DNA of 64,000 bases, from the NCBI RefSeq assembly GCF_004797125.1, contig NZ_CP038810.1:2356001-2420000 (forward strand). Direction: 5' to 3'. Every line of letters begins with the position of its first letter. The stretch's first letter is position 1. The notes under the pieces are model-generated. The model searched no databases and had not been told where the DNA came from. It saw only the letters and a list, made by a program, of their open reading frames with translations. Source of the DNA: Flavobacterium sangjuense (GTDB taxonomy: Bacteria > Bacteroidota > Bacteroidia > Flavobacteriales > Flavobacteriaceae). Below are positions 1 through 7,874 of the stretch, piece by piece. The translations under genes and the position numbers were made by a program.

Positions 1-685
<685 letters not shown>

Positions 686-824
686 TTATTAAATTTCGGT
701 GCAAAAGTAGTTAAAATAAAGGATAAAATAATTAAAAAATTGTTGTGTAATTAATGATAAAACAGCATATTTACCCCGATTTAACTTTAACGATAGATTA
801 ACAGTAAAATCCATTATATAGAAA

Positions 825-832
825 TATTTTTG
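825..832 (+). promoter_or_regulatory. Candidate -7 box (TATTTTTG) of the thioredoxin-fold lipoprotein gene
   Basis: TATTTTTG matches the Bacteroidetes -7 consensus TAnnTTTG. No clean TTG -33 element lies 17-23 bp upstream (TTAACA is nearest), and the implied leader is under 15 nt, so this is tentative. Confidence 0.35.
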
Positions 833-846
833 TTTACTAGTTTCGA

Positions 847-2259
847 ATGATGCACTGCTTAAGAAATATAAAGGTTTTTAGTTTAGTTCTCCCGATGATT
901 GCTCTTTTGAGTTCGTGTAAAAGCGAGTTTAAAGGTTGCGAGTATGTCGCTTATTTTGGTGGAGAAGTAGTAAATCCGAATAATCCTTATGTGCTTTTCT
1001 GCAAAGATAATGAAGTCATTGACACCTTAAAACTTGACGAAAACAATCGCTTTTTTACGCAATTCGACTCGCTTGCTCCCGGACTTTATTCTTTTAAACA
1101 CGAGCCTGAATATCAATATGTTTATTTTGATAAGAATGACAGCATTATGGTTCGTGTGAATTCAAAAGAATTTGATGAATCAATTGCTTTTTGTGGCCGT
1201 GGCGATCAGAAAAACAATTTCCTTATGGAAATGTATTTGAAAAATGAAAAGGACAAATACAAAATGTTTGAGTATTTCGATGACAATTTTGAAGACTTTT
1301 CTAAAGAAATAGATGCAACTTATGCTAAAGCAACTTCCTTTTACAATACCCGAAAAGCAGAAATTAAATGGAGTGACGAATTTGATCTTTTTGCCAAAGC
1401 ATCTTTAGATTTTAATTATTATTCCAAAAAAGAATTATATCCTCTCATTCACAAAATCAGAACCGGAGAAGATATGATTGAAAAATTACCGGCAAATTAT
1501 TACGATTACAGAAAGACCATTGATTTCAATAATGTTGCCCTTTCAAATTACGCTCCGTATGTGATGTATTTGTCGCATATGCTGAACAATATGGGAACTA
1601 TCAATTATCACAATCATTTTAGTGAAAAGGATTTAGCCTTGAAAACCAATATCAATAAAATGACCATAGCTGATACGTTGATTAAAAATAAAATGGTAAA
1701 AAATAATATTCTCAACAATATTGCTTTTACCTATTTGCTTGAAGATCAGAACATGACCAACAACAATAAGTTTTTGGACACCTATAAAAAACTGTCTACC
1801 GACAAGAGCAAGAAGAATGAAATAACAGCCATTTGCAACGCAATCCAAATGCTTAAAGTTGGTAATTCATTACCCGAAGTTCCTCTAATTGATACAACCG
1901 GCGCTAGTGTTTCTTTAACTAGTTTGTCAAAACCAAATACAGTATTTTTCTTTTGGACAGAAAAAGCGAAGTCGCATTTTGAAGCTGTCCACATAAAAAT
2001 AATGGCGCTAAAATCTAAATTCCCACAATATAATTTTGTGGCAGTAAATATTAATGACAGCAAGGAAGATTGGAAAAAAACCTTGGATAAATACAAATTC
2101 AAAGGCGTTACCGAAGTGCATTGTTCCGATTTTGAAACGATAAAAAACAAATGGGCAATCAACAAAATACACCGTACCATAATTCTTGATAACAAAGGAG
2201 TAATCAAAAATGCCTTTACGAACATATTTGATTCGAAGTTTGAGGAGAATTTGAAGTAG
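847..2259 (+). CDS. Lipoprotein with degenerate TlpA/thioredoxin-like C-terminal domain
   Basis: A 470-residue exported lipoprotein: hydrophobic N-terminus with lipobox LLSSC (Cys24), then a DUF4369-like N-terminal part and a long helical linker. The C-terminal 130 residues have the layout of a TlpA/AhpC-type thioredoxin fold (GNSLPEVPLIDTTG start, then the strand NTVFFFW). The redox CxxC expected after FFFW is replaced by TEKAK, and the cis-proline region reads KIHRTIILD without proline. It therefore probably lacks disulfide chemistry and may be a binding or structural protein of the periplasm. The adjacent ATG codons at 847 and 850 are both possible starts. It stands alone and ends at a terminator shared with the convergent transaldolase gene. 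Confidence 0.7.
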   Translation: MMHCLRNIKVFSLVLPMIALLSSCKSEFKGCEYVAYFGGEVVNPNNPYVLFCKDNEVIDTLKLDENNRFFTQFDSLAPGLYSFKHEPEYQYVYFDKNDSIMVRVNSKEFDESIAFCGRGDQKNNFLMEMYLKNEKDKYKMFEYFDDNFEDFSKEIDATYAKATSFYNTRKAEIKWSDEFDLFAKASLDFNYYSKKELYPLIHKIRTGEDMIEKLPANYYDYRKTIDFNNVALSNYAPYVMYLSHMLNNMGTINYHNHFSEKDLALKTNINKMTIADTLIKNKMVKNNILNNIAFTYLLEDQNMTNNNKFLDTYKKLSTDKSKKNEITAICNAIQMLKVGNSLPEVPLIDTTGASVSLTSLSKPNTVFFFWTEKAKSHFEAVHIKIMALKSKFPQYNFVAVNINDSKEDWKKTLDKYKFKGVTEVHCSDFETIKNKWAINKIHRTIILDNKGVIKNAFTNIFDSKFEENLK

Positions 2260-2271
2260 ATTATTAGAAAT

Positions 2272-2302
2272 AAAAAAGTCCCGATTAAATCGGGACTTTT
2301 TT
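2272..2302. terminator. Bidirectional intrinsic terminator
   Basis: Stem GTCCCGA / TCGGGAC with an A-tract on the left and a T-tract on the right, between two convergent genes. It can end transcription from both sides. Confidence 0.9.
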
Positions 2303-2318
2303 ATTATTAGCTATTTAA

Positions 2319-2975
2319 TTACTGATTTCCTTTAGCATAATCCGCTAAGAACTGCGCCAAACCGATATCCGTTAAAGGATGTTTTAACAATCCTGTGATT
2401 GATGATAATGGTCCGGTCATTACATCTGCACCAATTTTAGCACAATTTACAACGTGCATAGTGTGACGAATAGAAGCTGCCAAAATTTGGGTTTCAAAAG
2501 CGTAGTTATCATAGATGTCACGGATTTCCTGAATCAATGCTAAACCATCTGTAGAACAATCGTCTAATCTTCCTAAGAACGGAGAAACATAAGTTGCTCC
2601 TGCTTTAGCTGCTAAAAGCGCTTGACCAGCAGAGAAAACTAAAGTTACATTTGTTTTAACTCCTTTATCTGAGAAGTATTTACAGGCTTTCACACCTTCT
2701 TTTGTCATTGGCAATTTTACCACAATTTGTGGATGCAAATCAGCCAACTCTTCTCCTTCTTTAATCATTCCGTCATAGTCAACCGCAATAACTTCGGCAC
2801 TAACATCACCATCAACAATATTGCAAATGTCAACGTAGTGTTTTAGGATATTGTTTTTTCCTGAGATTCCTTCTTTTGCCATCAACGAAGGATTTGTTGT
2901 AACGCCATCAAGAACACCAAGTGCTTGTGCTTCTCTGATGTCATTTAAATTGGCAGTGTCAATAAAAAATTTCAT
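2319..2975 (-). CDS. tal: Transaldolase, TalC/FSA-like short form
   Basis: A 218-residue class I aldolase barrel of the short transaldolase/fructose-6-phosphate aldolase family. It moves a dihydroxyacetone unit in the non-oxidative pentose phosphate pathway. The Schiff-base lysine is K87 in VVKLPMT, and GVTTNPS (residues 24-30) is the family N-terminal signature. Residue 133, in [11 protein letters not shown], is Phe. E. coli FsaA has Tyr at this place and true transaldolases have Phe, so transaldolase activity is the better guess although automated annotation often says fructose-6-phosphate aldolase. No signal peptide; cytoplasmic. The length is normal. It faces the upstream lipoprotein gene across a shared terminator. 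Confidence 0.9.
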   Translation of the reverse strand: MKFFIDTANLNDIREAQALGVLDGVTTNPSLMAKEGISGKNNILKHYVDICNIVDGDVSAEVIAVDYDGMIKEGEELADLHPQIVVKLPMTKEGVKACKYFSDKGVKTNVTLVFSAGQALLAAKAGATYVSPFLGRLDDCSTDGLALIQEIRDIYDNYAFETQILAASIRHTMHVVNCAKIGADVMTGPLSSITGLLKHPLTDIGLAQFLADYAKGNQ

Positions 2976-3040
2976 AATCTGTTGTTATATATTAAAAATA
3001 GTTGTGTTTCTGATTTCGTGGTGCAAAATTACACAATTTT

Positions 3041-3139
3041 TAGGTTCTGAGGTACTAAGCAGCTAAGGTTCTGAGTTTTTTTTCAGTGTTTCAACGACAC
3101 TACCTTAGTGCCTTAGCTCCTTAGTACCTTAAAACCTTA
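3041..3139. repeat. Imperfect inverted repeat built from CTAAGG-type words
   Basis: The left half carries GGTTCTGAGGTACTAAGC and AGCTAAGG; the right half carries the complements (CCTTAGTGCCTTAG, CTCCTTAGTACCTT). About 25 nt separate the halves. It fills the spacer between the transaldolase and SDR genes and reaches the SDR stop codon. Arrays of such words are common in flavobacterial intergenic DNA; no function is known to me. Confidence 0.7.
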
Positions 3140-3940
3140 TAGTTTATAATGATTCATCAACATACTTTCATAAATTCTATCCGGCAAAATTCGCTTTAAA
3201 ACTATGGAGAACTTTTGCATAAACGAGCCGACTTTATAATGCAGTTTCGGATTCTTATCAATTATGATTTGGTAAATTGCCATTGCCATTTCGTCTGGAT
3301 TGCTACCGCTATCCACGTGTTCATCCATTTGTTTTAGCGTATTGCCATAAGTCGATTCATAAGCCGAACCGGAAACAACCGGCGCATGATATCTTCCCGA
3401 TGCAATATTCGTAGCAAAATCGCCCGGAGCAACATTCACCAGGTTTATCCCAAACGACTTTACTTCCATACTAATCGCTTCAGTTATAATTTCCAACGCA
3501 CCTTTAGACGCCGAATAAATGCCTCTGTAAGGCAAACCCATATAACCTGCAATCGAAGTAATGTTGATAATCAAACCCGATTTTTGTTCGCGCATTTGTG
3601 GCAAAACCGCCTTAATCACTTCAATCGGGCCAAAGAAATTCGTTTCGAAATTATTCCGCATTTCAGCTGTTGCCGTTTCTTCTATTGGTCCCGTAATTCC
3701 AACACCGGCGTTGTTGATTACAACATCAATTCGTTTAGAAATAGAAATGACTTTGGCAACAGCCAGCTGAATGCTTTCAGCACTTCGAACATCCAAAGCA
3801 ATCAAAGGAAATACTGAATTAGTTACTTTCTCCGGATTGCGGCTCGTTCCGTAAACGGTAAATCCTTTGTGAAATAAAAACTCTCCAATGGCTTTCCCAA
3901 TTCCGGATGAACCGCCTGTGATTAATACTACTTTACTCAT
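3137..3940 (-). CDS. Short-chain dehydrogenase/reductase
   Basis: A 267-residue classical SDR. It has the dinucleotide-binding motif TGGSSGIG (residues 7-14), NNAGVG, the catalytic Ser in NITSIAGY and the YxxxK motif YSASK. A basic residue after the second strand (TSRNPEK) suggests NADP(H). The extended C-terminus after residue 190 resembles SDRs acting on lipophilic or steroid-like substrates, but the substrate cannot be named. It looks cytoplasmic, with no signal sequence. A repeat element abuts its start codon on the upstream side and another its stop codon, so it appears to be a single-gene unit. Confidence 0.85.
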   Translation of the reverse strand: MSKVVLITGGSSGIGKAIGEFLFHKGFTVYGTSRNPEKVTNSVFPLIALDVRSAESIQLAVAKVISISKRIDVVINNAGVGITGPIEETATAEMRNNFETNFFGPIEVIKAVLPQMREQKSGLIINITSIAGYMGLPYRGIYSASKGALEIITEAISMEVKSFGINLVNVAPGDFATNIASGRYHAPVVSGSAYESTYGNTLKQMDEHVDSGSNPDEMAMAIYQIIIDKNPKLHYKVGSFMQKFSIVLKRILPDRIYESMLMNHYKL

Positions 3941-3942
3941 AA

Positions 3943-3968
3943 TGTCATTGCGAGGAACGAAGCAATCT
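3943..3968. repeat. Dispersed-repeat half element (GTCATTGCGAGG type)
   Basis: GTCATTGCGAGGAACGAAGC followed by AATCTC matches a half-palindrome word that recurs as an intergenic repeat in many bacterial genomes, to my knowledge. Only this copy is seen here, two bases upstream of the SDR start codon. Confidence 0.55.
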
Positions 3969-4026
3969 CATTCTCTCTATTTTCTATGTTCTATGTTCTT
4001 ATTTTTGATGTTAAAGATAAAATGTT

Positions 4027-5025
4027 TTATCTCAATTTTATACCTAATCCGTAACTTTCACTGAGCTGAATTTTACCATTTACAATTTCGCTTCCTCTAG
4101 CAATATCATTGGCAATCAAATTCGCGCCATCCAAATCGGCATAATCACAAAACGGCGCTAATGCTGCACCAGCAGAAATTCCGATTGTAGATTCGGTCAT
4201 GCAACCAATCATGATTTTATAACCCAATTCTTTTGCAGCGTAAATCATTTCAACTGCTGGTGTCAATCCACCGCATTTTACGAGTTTAATATTGATACTT
4301 CGGTAATGATTTTTCAAATCTTTTAAAGCAGTACTATCCTGGCAATCTTCATCTGCCATCCAATTGGCAGATTTATCAGCGTGTAAAACTTTGTAATTAT
4401 CTAAGCCAGGTTTCATAGGTTGCTCCAAATAGGCAAACTTTGAAATGGCTTCGTTGTTTTCTAACCAAAGGCAATTTTCTTTGGTAAAACTTCCGTTGGA
4501 ATCAAGTGCAATAGTTGCATCCAATTCTAATAATTTAGAAATATCGTTTTCATCAAAATAATTGCATTTGACTTTAAATTTTGTCCAGACAGATTTATCA
4601 ATTTTTTTGATTTGATTTTCAACAGTGTCAACACTAATTGTAATCGAAGAATCAGGAAGTTTATTAAAATCGATATTGTTTAATTCCAAAAAACTTTTCT
4701 TTTCGAGTTTGCCAAACAAATCCCAATAAGCGCAATCTAGTGCAGAGCGCAGAAAACTTGGCAGTTCTAATTTTAAAAGGAAACTATAAAAATCGGTCGG
4801 ATGAATTATGTTTTGGCTTTCAATCTGTGATCTTATTTTGGACAAAGTAACTTCGAAATCCGCAAGACTTATATGATAATAATCTATAGAAGTGCATTCT
4901 CCATAACCTTTGCTTCCACTCTTTTCAAGTGCTACGATTAAAGCTTCTCTGTGGGTATAATTTCCATAGGCAATGGCAAAGGTTTCCTTAAGTTGAAATC
5001 GTACTATTTGCCATTGTAAAACCAT
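4027..5025 (-). CDS. Dipeptide epimerase (enolase superfamily), L-Ala-D/L-Glu epimerase type
   Basis: A 332-residue enolase-superfamily enzyme of the MLE subgroup. The paired acid/base lysines are seen in FKVKCN (KxK) and in IKLVKCGG. The metal ligands are in ALDSNG, YLEQP and ADEDC. Near the C-terminus MIGCMTESTIG and the DxD motif YADLDG are typical of dipeptide epimerases, which act on L-Ala-D-Glu from murein recycling. o-Succinylbenzoate synthase (MenC) is the main alternative, but the DxD motif and distance from menD argue against it. Cytoplasmic; no signal. A hairpin with T-tract ends only 6 nt before the start codon, so expression may be attenuated or driven from within that leader. 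Confidence 0.85.
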   Translation of the reverse strand: MVLQWQIVRFQLKETFAIAYGNYTHREALIVALEKSGSKGYGECTSIDYYHISLADFEVTLSKIRSQIESQNIIHPTDFYSFLLKLELPSFLRSALDCAYWDLFGKLEKKSFLELNNIDFNKLPDSSITISVDTVENQIKKIDKSVWTKFKVKCNYFDENDISKLLELDATIALDSNGSFTKENCLWLENNEAISKFAYLEQPMKPGLDNYKVLHADKSANWMADEDCQDSTALKDLKNHYRSINIKLVKCGGLTPAVEMIYAAKELGYKIMIGCMTESTIGISAGAALAPFCDYADLDGANLIANDIARGSEIVNGKIQLSESYGLGIKLR

Positions 5026-5031
5026 AGGGTA

Positions 5032-5062
5032 TAAAAATAAAAAATCCGAATCAATGTTCGGA
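5032..5062 (-). terminator. Intrinsic terminator between SRP RNA and dipeptide epimerase
   Basis: Minus-strand stem TCCGAA / TTCGGA with a 6-nt loop, followed by an interrupted T-tract of about 12 nt. It ends 6 nt before the epimerase start, so it either separates ffs transcripts from the epimerase gene or works as an attenuator. Confidence 0.75.
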
Positions 5063-5086
5063 CAATATTATAAAATTTAAGGGAAG

Positions 5087-5107
5087 ATTCTGAAACAAGT
5101 TCAGAAT
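5087..5107 (-). other. Small perfect stem-loop downstream of SRP RNA
   Basis: Perfect 8-bp arms ATTCTGAA / TTCAGAAT around a 5-nt loop, 8 nt beyond the closing stem of the SRP RNA. It may aid 3' end formation or processing. Confidence 0.5.
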
Positions 5108-5112
5108 AAAAA

Positions 5113-5209
5113 ATGGCAAGCGACCTACATCGCACCGCTCAACCACATACCTTTGCTATGTTCCCATCCTGGAGGATTTTGCAGGAGCTGGTCGTGTAGG
5201 ACTTGCCGG
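5113..5209 (-). ncRNA. ffs: Signal recognition particle RNA, small bacterial type (4.5S-like)
   Basis: Read on the minus strand, the terminal stem pairs GGCAAG...CTTGCC, then CCTACA...TGTAGG. The tip has the SRP domain IV layout: CAGG opposite AGCAA as the symmetric loop, a short ATG/CAT stem and a GGAA tetraloop, which bind Ffh M domain. The length of about 95 nt suits the small SRP RNA. A T-rich run follows the 3' arm. A consensus promoter ends 5 nt upstream of the 5' arm. Exact ends are inferred from the closing stem and may be off by a few bases. Confidence 0.9.
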
Positions 5210-5211
5210 TG

Positions 5212-5241
5212 CAAATATACAATCTTTTTATTTTTTTGCAA
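5212..5241 (-). promoter_or_regulatory. Promoter of SRP RNA (TTG-N19-TATATTTG)
   Basis: On the minus strand TTG (5241-5239), a 19-bp spacer, then TATATTTG (5219-5212) form a complete Bacteroidetes sigma-A promoter. The start point falls near 5206, matching the predicted RNA 5' end. Confidence 0.85.
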
Positions 5242-5269
5242 GAATTTAAGAGCAATATAAATATATTTG
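5236..5269 (+). promoter_or_regulatory. Promoter of the glutamine cyclotransferase gene (TTG-N23-TATATTTG)
   Basis: TTG at 5236-5238 and TATATTTG at 5262-5269 with a 23-bp spacer. Its -33 element abuts the -33 element of the divergent ffs promoter. The implied leader is about 18 nt. Confidence 0.75.
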
Positions 5270-5293
5270 CGAGTGAAAAATTAATTGCAAAAA

Positions 5294-6367
5294 ATGAAAC
5301 TCCGTAAACCTTTAATTACCATTTTATTAGGCTTATTCTGCGTTAGCTTTTTAGGCGTAAACATTATTAGCTGTGGCGATAGTCGACATGATATAGAAAA
5401 CTATTTTAGCTTTGACGAAGGCAATTTAAAGCCTATGTATCAGGCAACAGACAAAGTTGACTTAAGCTTATTGAATGCTAAAAACAAAACCATTGACAGC
5501 ATTGCGTATTTTGTAAATGATAAAAGAGTTTCCTCTGTAAAAGGCAATGCCAAATTCACATTGGATTTGAATGGCAAAAAGTTAGGCTATCAAAATGTGA
5601 AAGCTTTGGTTTATTTTGAAGGCGATACGGTTTCCACCAAAACCCGCGTTGAAGTGGCTTCTGGAATTGTTCCAAAACTATTAAAGTATACAATTGTTAA
5701 TACTTATGCTCATGACCCGAATGCGTTTACCGAAGGATTTGAATTCTTCCGTGACACTTTAATAGAAAGCACCGGACAAAATGGTAAATCGTACTTTGCC
5801 AAAATTGACCATAAAACCGGAAAAGCATACAAAAAAGTGGACATTGACCAGCAATATTTTGGTGAAGGCGTTACCGTTATCAACAACAAAATCTATCAAT
5901 TAACCTGGCAAAATGAAGAAGGTTTTATTTATGATGCCAATACCATGAAAAAGCTAAAAACCTTTAAGTTTGACAAAAAAGTAGAAGGTTGGGGAATGAC
6001 GAATGATGGTAAAAACATTTATCACTCTGACGGAACAGAAAAGATTTGGACAATGAATCCGGAAACGCAAAAGCTAACCGATTTTATAAATGTCTATACC
6101 AATGACAGTAAAATTAAAAGCGTTAACGAACTGGAATGGATTAACGGCAAAATCTATGGCAACATCTGGCAGAAAGACGCTATAGCGGTTATCAATCCGC
6201 AAACTGGAGCAGTTGAACAAGTATTGGATTTATCGGCTTTGCGGGCTAAAGTAACCAATCCTGAAGCCGAAGTCTTAAACGGAATTGCCTACAACAAAAA
6301 GACAAATACCATCTTCGTTACCGGTAAAAACTGGAATAAAACATTTGAGCTAAAGGTTTCAGAATAA
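5294..6367 (+). CDS. Glutaminyl-peptide cyclotransferase-like lipoprotein
   Basis: A 357-residue lipoprotein (lipobox IISC, Cys27) with a small N-terminal beta domain and a C-terminal glutamine cyclotransferase beta-propeller of about 250 residues. Family blades are clear: NAFTEGFEF, FGEGVTVINNKIYQLTW, GWGMTNDGKNIYHSDG and NELEWINGKIYGNIW. The family turns N-terminal glutamine into pyroglutamate; this would occur in the periplasm or at the outer membrane. I chose the ATG at 5294 over a TTG at 5285 because it starts the signal peptide directly. It has its own promoter, back-to-back with that of the SRP RNA, and ends at a strong hairpin. The family fold is well supported; enzymatic activity is inferred. 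Confidence 0.85.
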   Translation: MKLRKPLITILLGLFCVSFLGVNIISCGDSRHDIENYFSFDEGNLKPMYQATDKVDLSLLNAKNKTIDSIAYFVNDKRVSSVKGNAKFTLDLNGKKLGYQNVKALVYFEGDTVSTKTRVEVASGIVPKLLKYTIVNTYAHDPNAFTEGFEFFRDTLIESTGQNGKSYFAKIDHKTGKAYKKVDIDQQYFGEGVTVINNKIYQLTWQNEEGFIYDANTMKKLKTFKFDKKVEGWGMTNDGKNIYHSDGTEKIWTMNPETQKLTDFINVYTNDSKIKSVNELEWINGKIYGNIWQKDAIAVINPQTGAVEQVLDLSALRAKVTNPEAEVLNGIAYNKKTNTIFVTGKNWNKTFELKVSE

Positions 6368-6385
6368 ACTTTAAAAATATCTAAT

Positions 6386-6414
6386 AAAAAAGCGAGCATT
6401 TAGGTCGCTTTTTT
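6386..6414. terminator. Bidirectional intrinsic terminator
   Basis: Arms AAAAAAGCGA / TCGCTTTTTT around a 9-nt loop, between convergent genes. Confidence 0.85.
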
Positions 6415-6434
6415 ATTTCTTTTAATTCCCTTTT

Positions 6435-7862
6435 CTAAAACTGAAAATAGATAAACGAACTACCGCTTTCCTGTGCCCAAATAAGCAATAGCAACATTCC
6501 TGACCAGGCAATGCTCAACCAAACCCACGAGAGTTTGTAAGCAACATCGAGTACTTTGGTGTTTCGTAAAAACCAATGAAACAATACTATAAACGGAATG
6601 ATAATAGCTACTTTCAAAATGGCTAAAGTGGTTAACAGTGGTTTTCCATCAGCCATACCAAACATAGATTGCAACAACGCCCACGAACCTGCAAAAGTTT
6701 CAGAACGGAAGAATACCCATGTGATATTGACCAACATAAAGGTTAACATCGCATAACAAAAGTTGGTCAAGGTGTTTGCCGTTGTATTACTTTCAGGCTT
6801 CACTCCCCTTCTGTCTTTAAAGAATTTTTCCACCCAAAGATACAAACCATGCAATCCGCCCCAAGCCACAAAAGTCCAATTGGCGCCATGCCATAAACCT
6901 CCCAAAAGCATGGTCATCATTAAAGCAAAATACATCTTAGCTTTTCCGTTACGACTTCCACCTAACGGAATATAAAGATAATCTCTTAACCAACTCGATA
7001 AAGTAATATGCCAACGACGCCAAAAGTCAGTAAATCCAATTGCAGCATAAGGATAGTTAAAGTTCTGAGGCAATACAAATCCAAGACATAACGCCACACC
7101 AATAGCACAGGTAGAATACCCTGCAAAGTCAAGGAAAATCTGTCCGGAAAAAGCAAGAACTCCAATCCATGCATCTAACATCGGTAACTTATCATGGCTG
7201 TCAAAAACCGAATCAGCAGTATCCGATAACATTGAATCGGCCAATACTACTTTCATAAACAATCCCAAAGTCAGCAGAAGTAAACCATCCATCATTTGCT
7301 TACGCGAAGCTACTCTTGGACTTTCAAACTGTGGTACTAATTGCGGTGGTCTGACAATCGGACCGGCAACCAAGTGTGGAAAGAAAGTCACAAACAAAGA
7401 GAAATCCAATAATGATTTGACTGGCTTGCTTTCCTTTTTATACATATCAATAGTATAACACAAAGTTGTGAATGTGTAAAACGAAATTCCTGCCGGAAGA
7501 ATAATATTTGGTTTAGCCGGATTAAAATCAAATCCGACTACATGGCTTAATGCCACAAAATTCTCTAACAAAAATGTTCCGTATTTGAAGAAGCAAAGCA
7601 TTCCCAAATTACCAATCAAACTAACAACTAATAGAAGTTTCTTTTTGTGCGGGTTTTCCTTAGTATATAACGCTCTACCAACATAAAAATCAATAACCGT
7701 GGACAGCCATAACAGCAGGATAAACGGCGGATTCCAGGCAGCATAGAAAATATAACTGGCTAATAATAGGTTTACTTTTTTAGTTTTCCATGGAATTGGC
7801 AAGTTGTGCAGAAAAAGTATCAGTATAAAGAAAGCGACGAATGTATAGGAATTGAATACCAT
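6435..7862 (-). CDS. MBOAT family O-acyltransferase, AlgI-like
   Basis: A 475-residue polytopic membrane protein with about 10-11 hydrophobic segments. AlgI-type motifs are intact: FFPHLVAGPI (about 160-169), the TDFWRRWHITLSSWLRDY block (His285) and WHGANWTF with the conserved catalytic His325. The family moves acyl groups across the cytoplasmic membrane to exported polysaccharides or other carriers. The next gene upstream in the same operon, 12 nt away, encodes a single-pass SGNH-like protein. This is the AlgI/AlgJ or PatA/PatB two-component layout, so the pair probably O-acetylates a cell-surface glycan. The acceptor is not evident because no glycan synthesis genes are adjacent. Confidence 0.9.
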   Translation of the reverse strand: MVFNSYTFVAFFILILFLHNLPIPWKTKKVNLLLASYIFYAAWNPPFILLLWLSTVIDFYVGRALYTKENPHKKKLLLVVSLIGNLGMLCFFKYGTFLLENFVALSHVVGFDFNPAKPNIILPAGISFYTFTTLCYTIDMYKKESKPVKSLLDFSLFVTFFPHLVAGPIVRPPQLVPQFESPRVASRKQMMDGLLLLTLGLFMKVVLADSMLSDTADSVFDSHDKLPMLDAWIGVLAFSGQIFLDFAGYSTCAIGVALCLGFVLPQNFNYPYAAIGFTDFWRRWHITLSSWLRDYLYIPLGGSRNGKAKMYFALMMTMLLGGLWHGANWTFVAWGGLHGLYLWVEKFFKDRRGVKPESNTTANTLTNFCYAMLTFMLVNITWVFFRSETFAGSWALLQSMFGMADGKPLLTTLAILKVAIIIPFIVLFHWFLRNTKVLDVAYKLSWVWLSIAWSGMLLLLIWAQESGSSFIYFQF

Positions 7863-7874
7863 AATTGCTTGAGA

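Noticed and set aside
1782..2225. Minus-strand ORF of 147 codons inside the thioredoxin-like lipoprotein gene
   Set aside because: Antisense shadow of a long lipoprotein gene with lipobox; no domain of its own.
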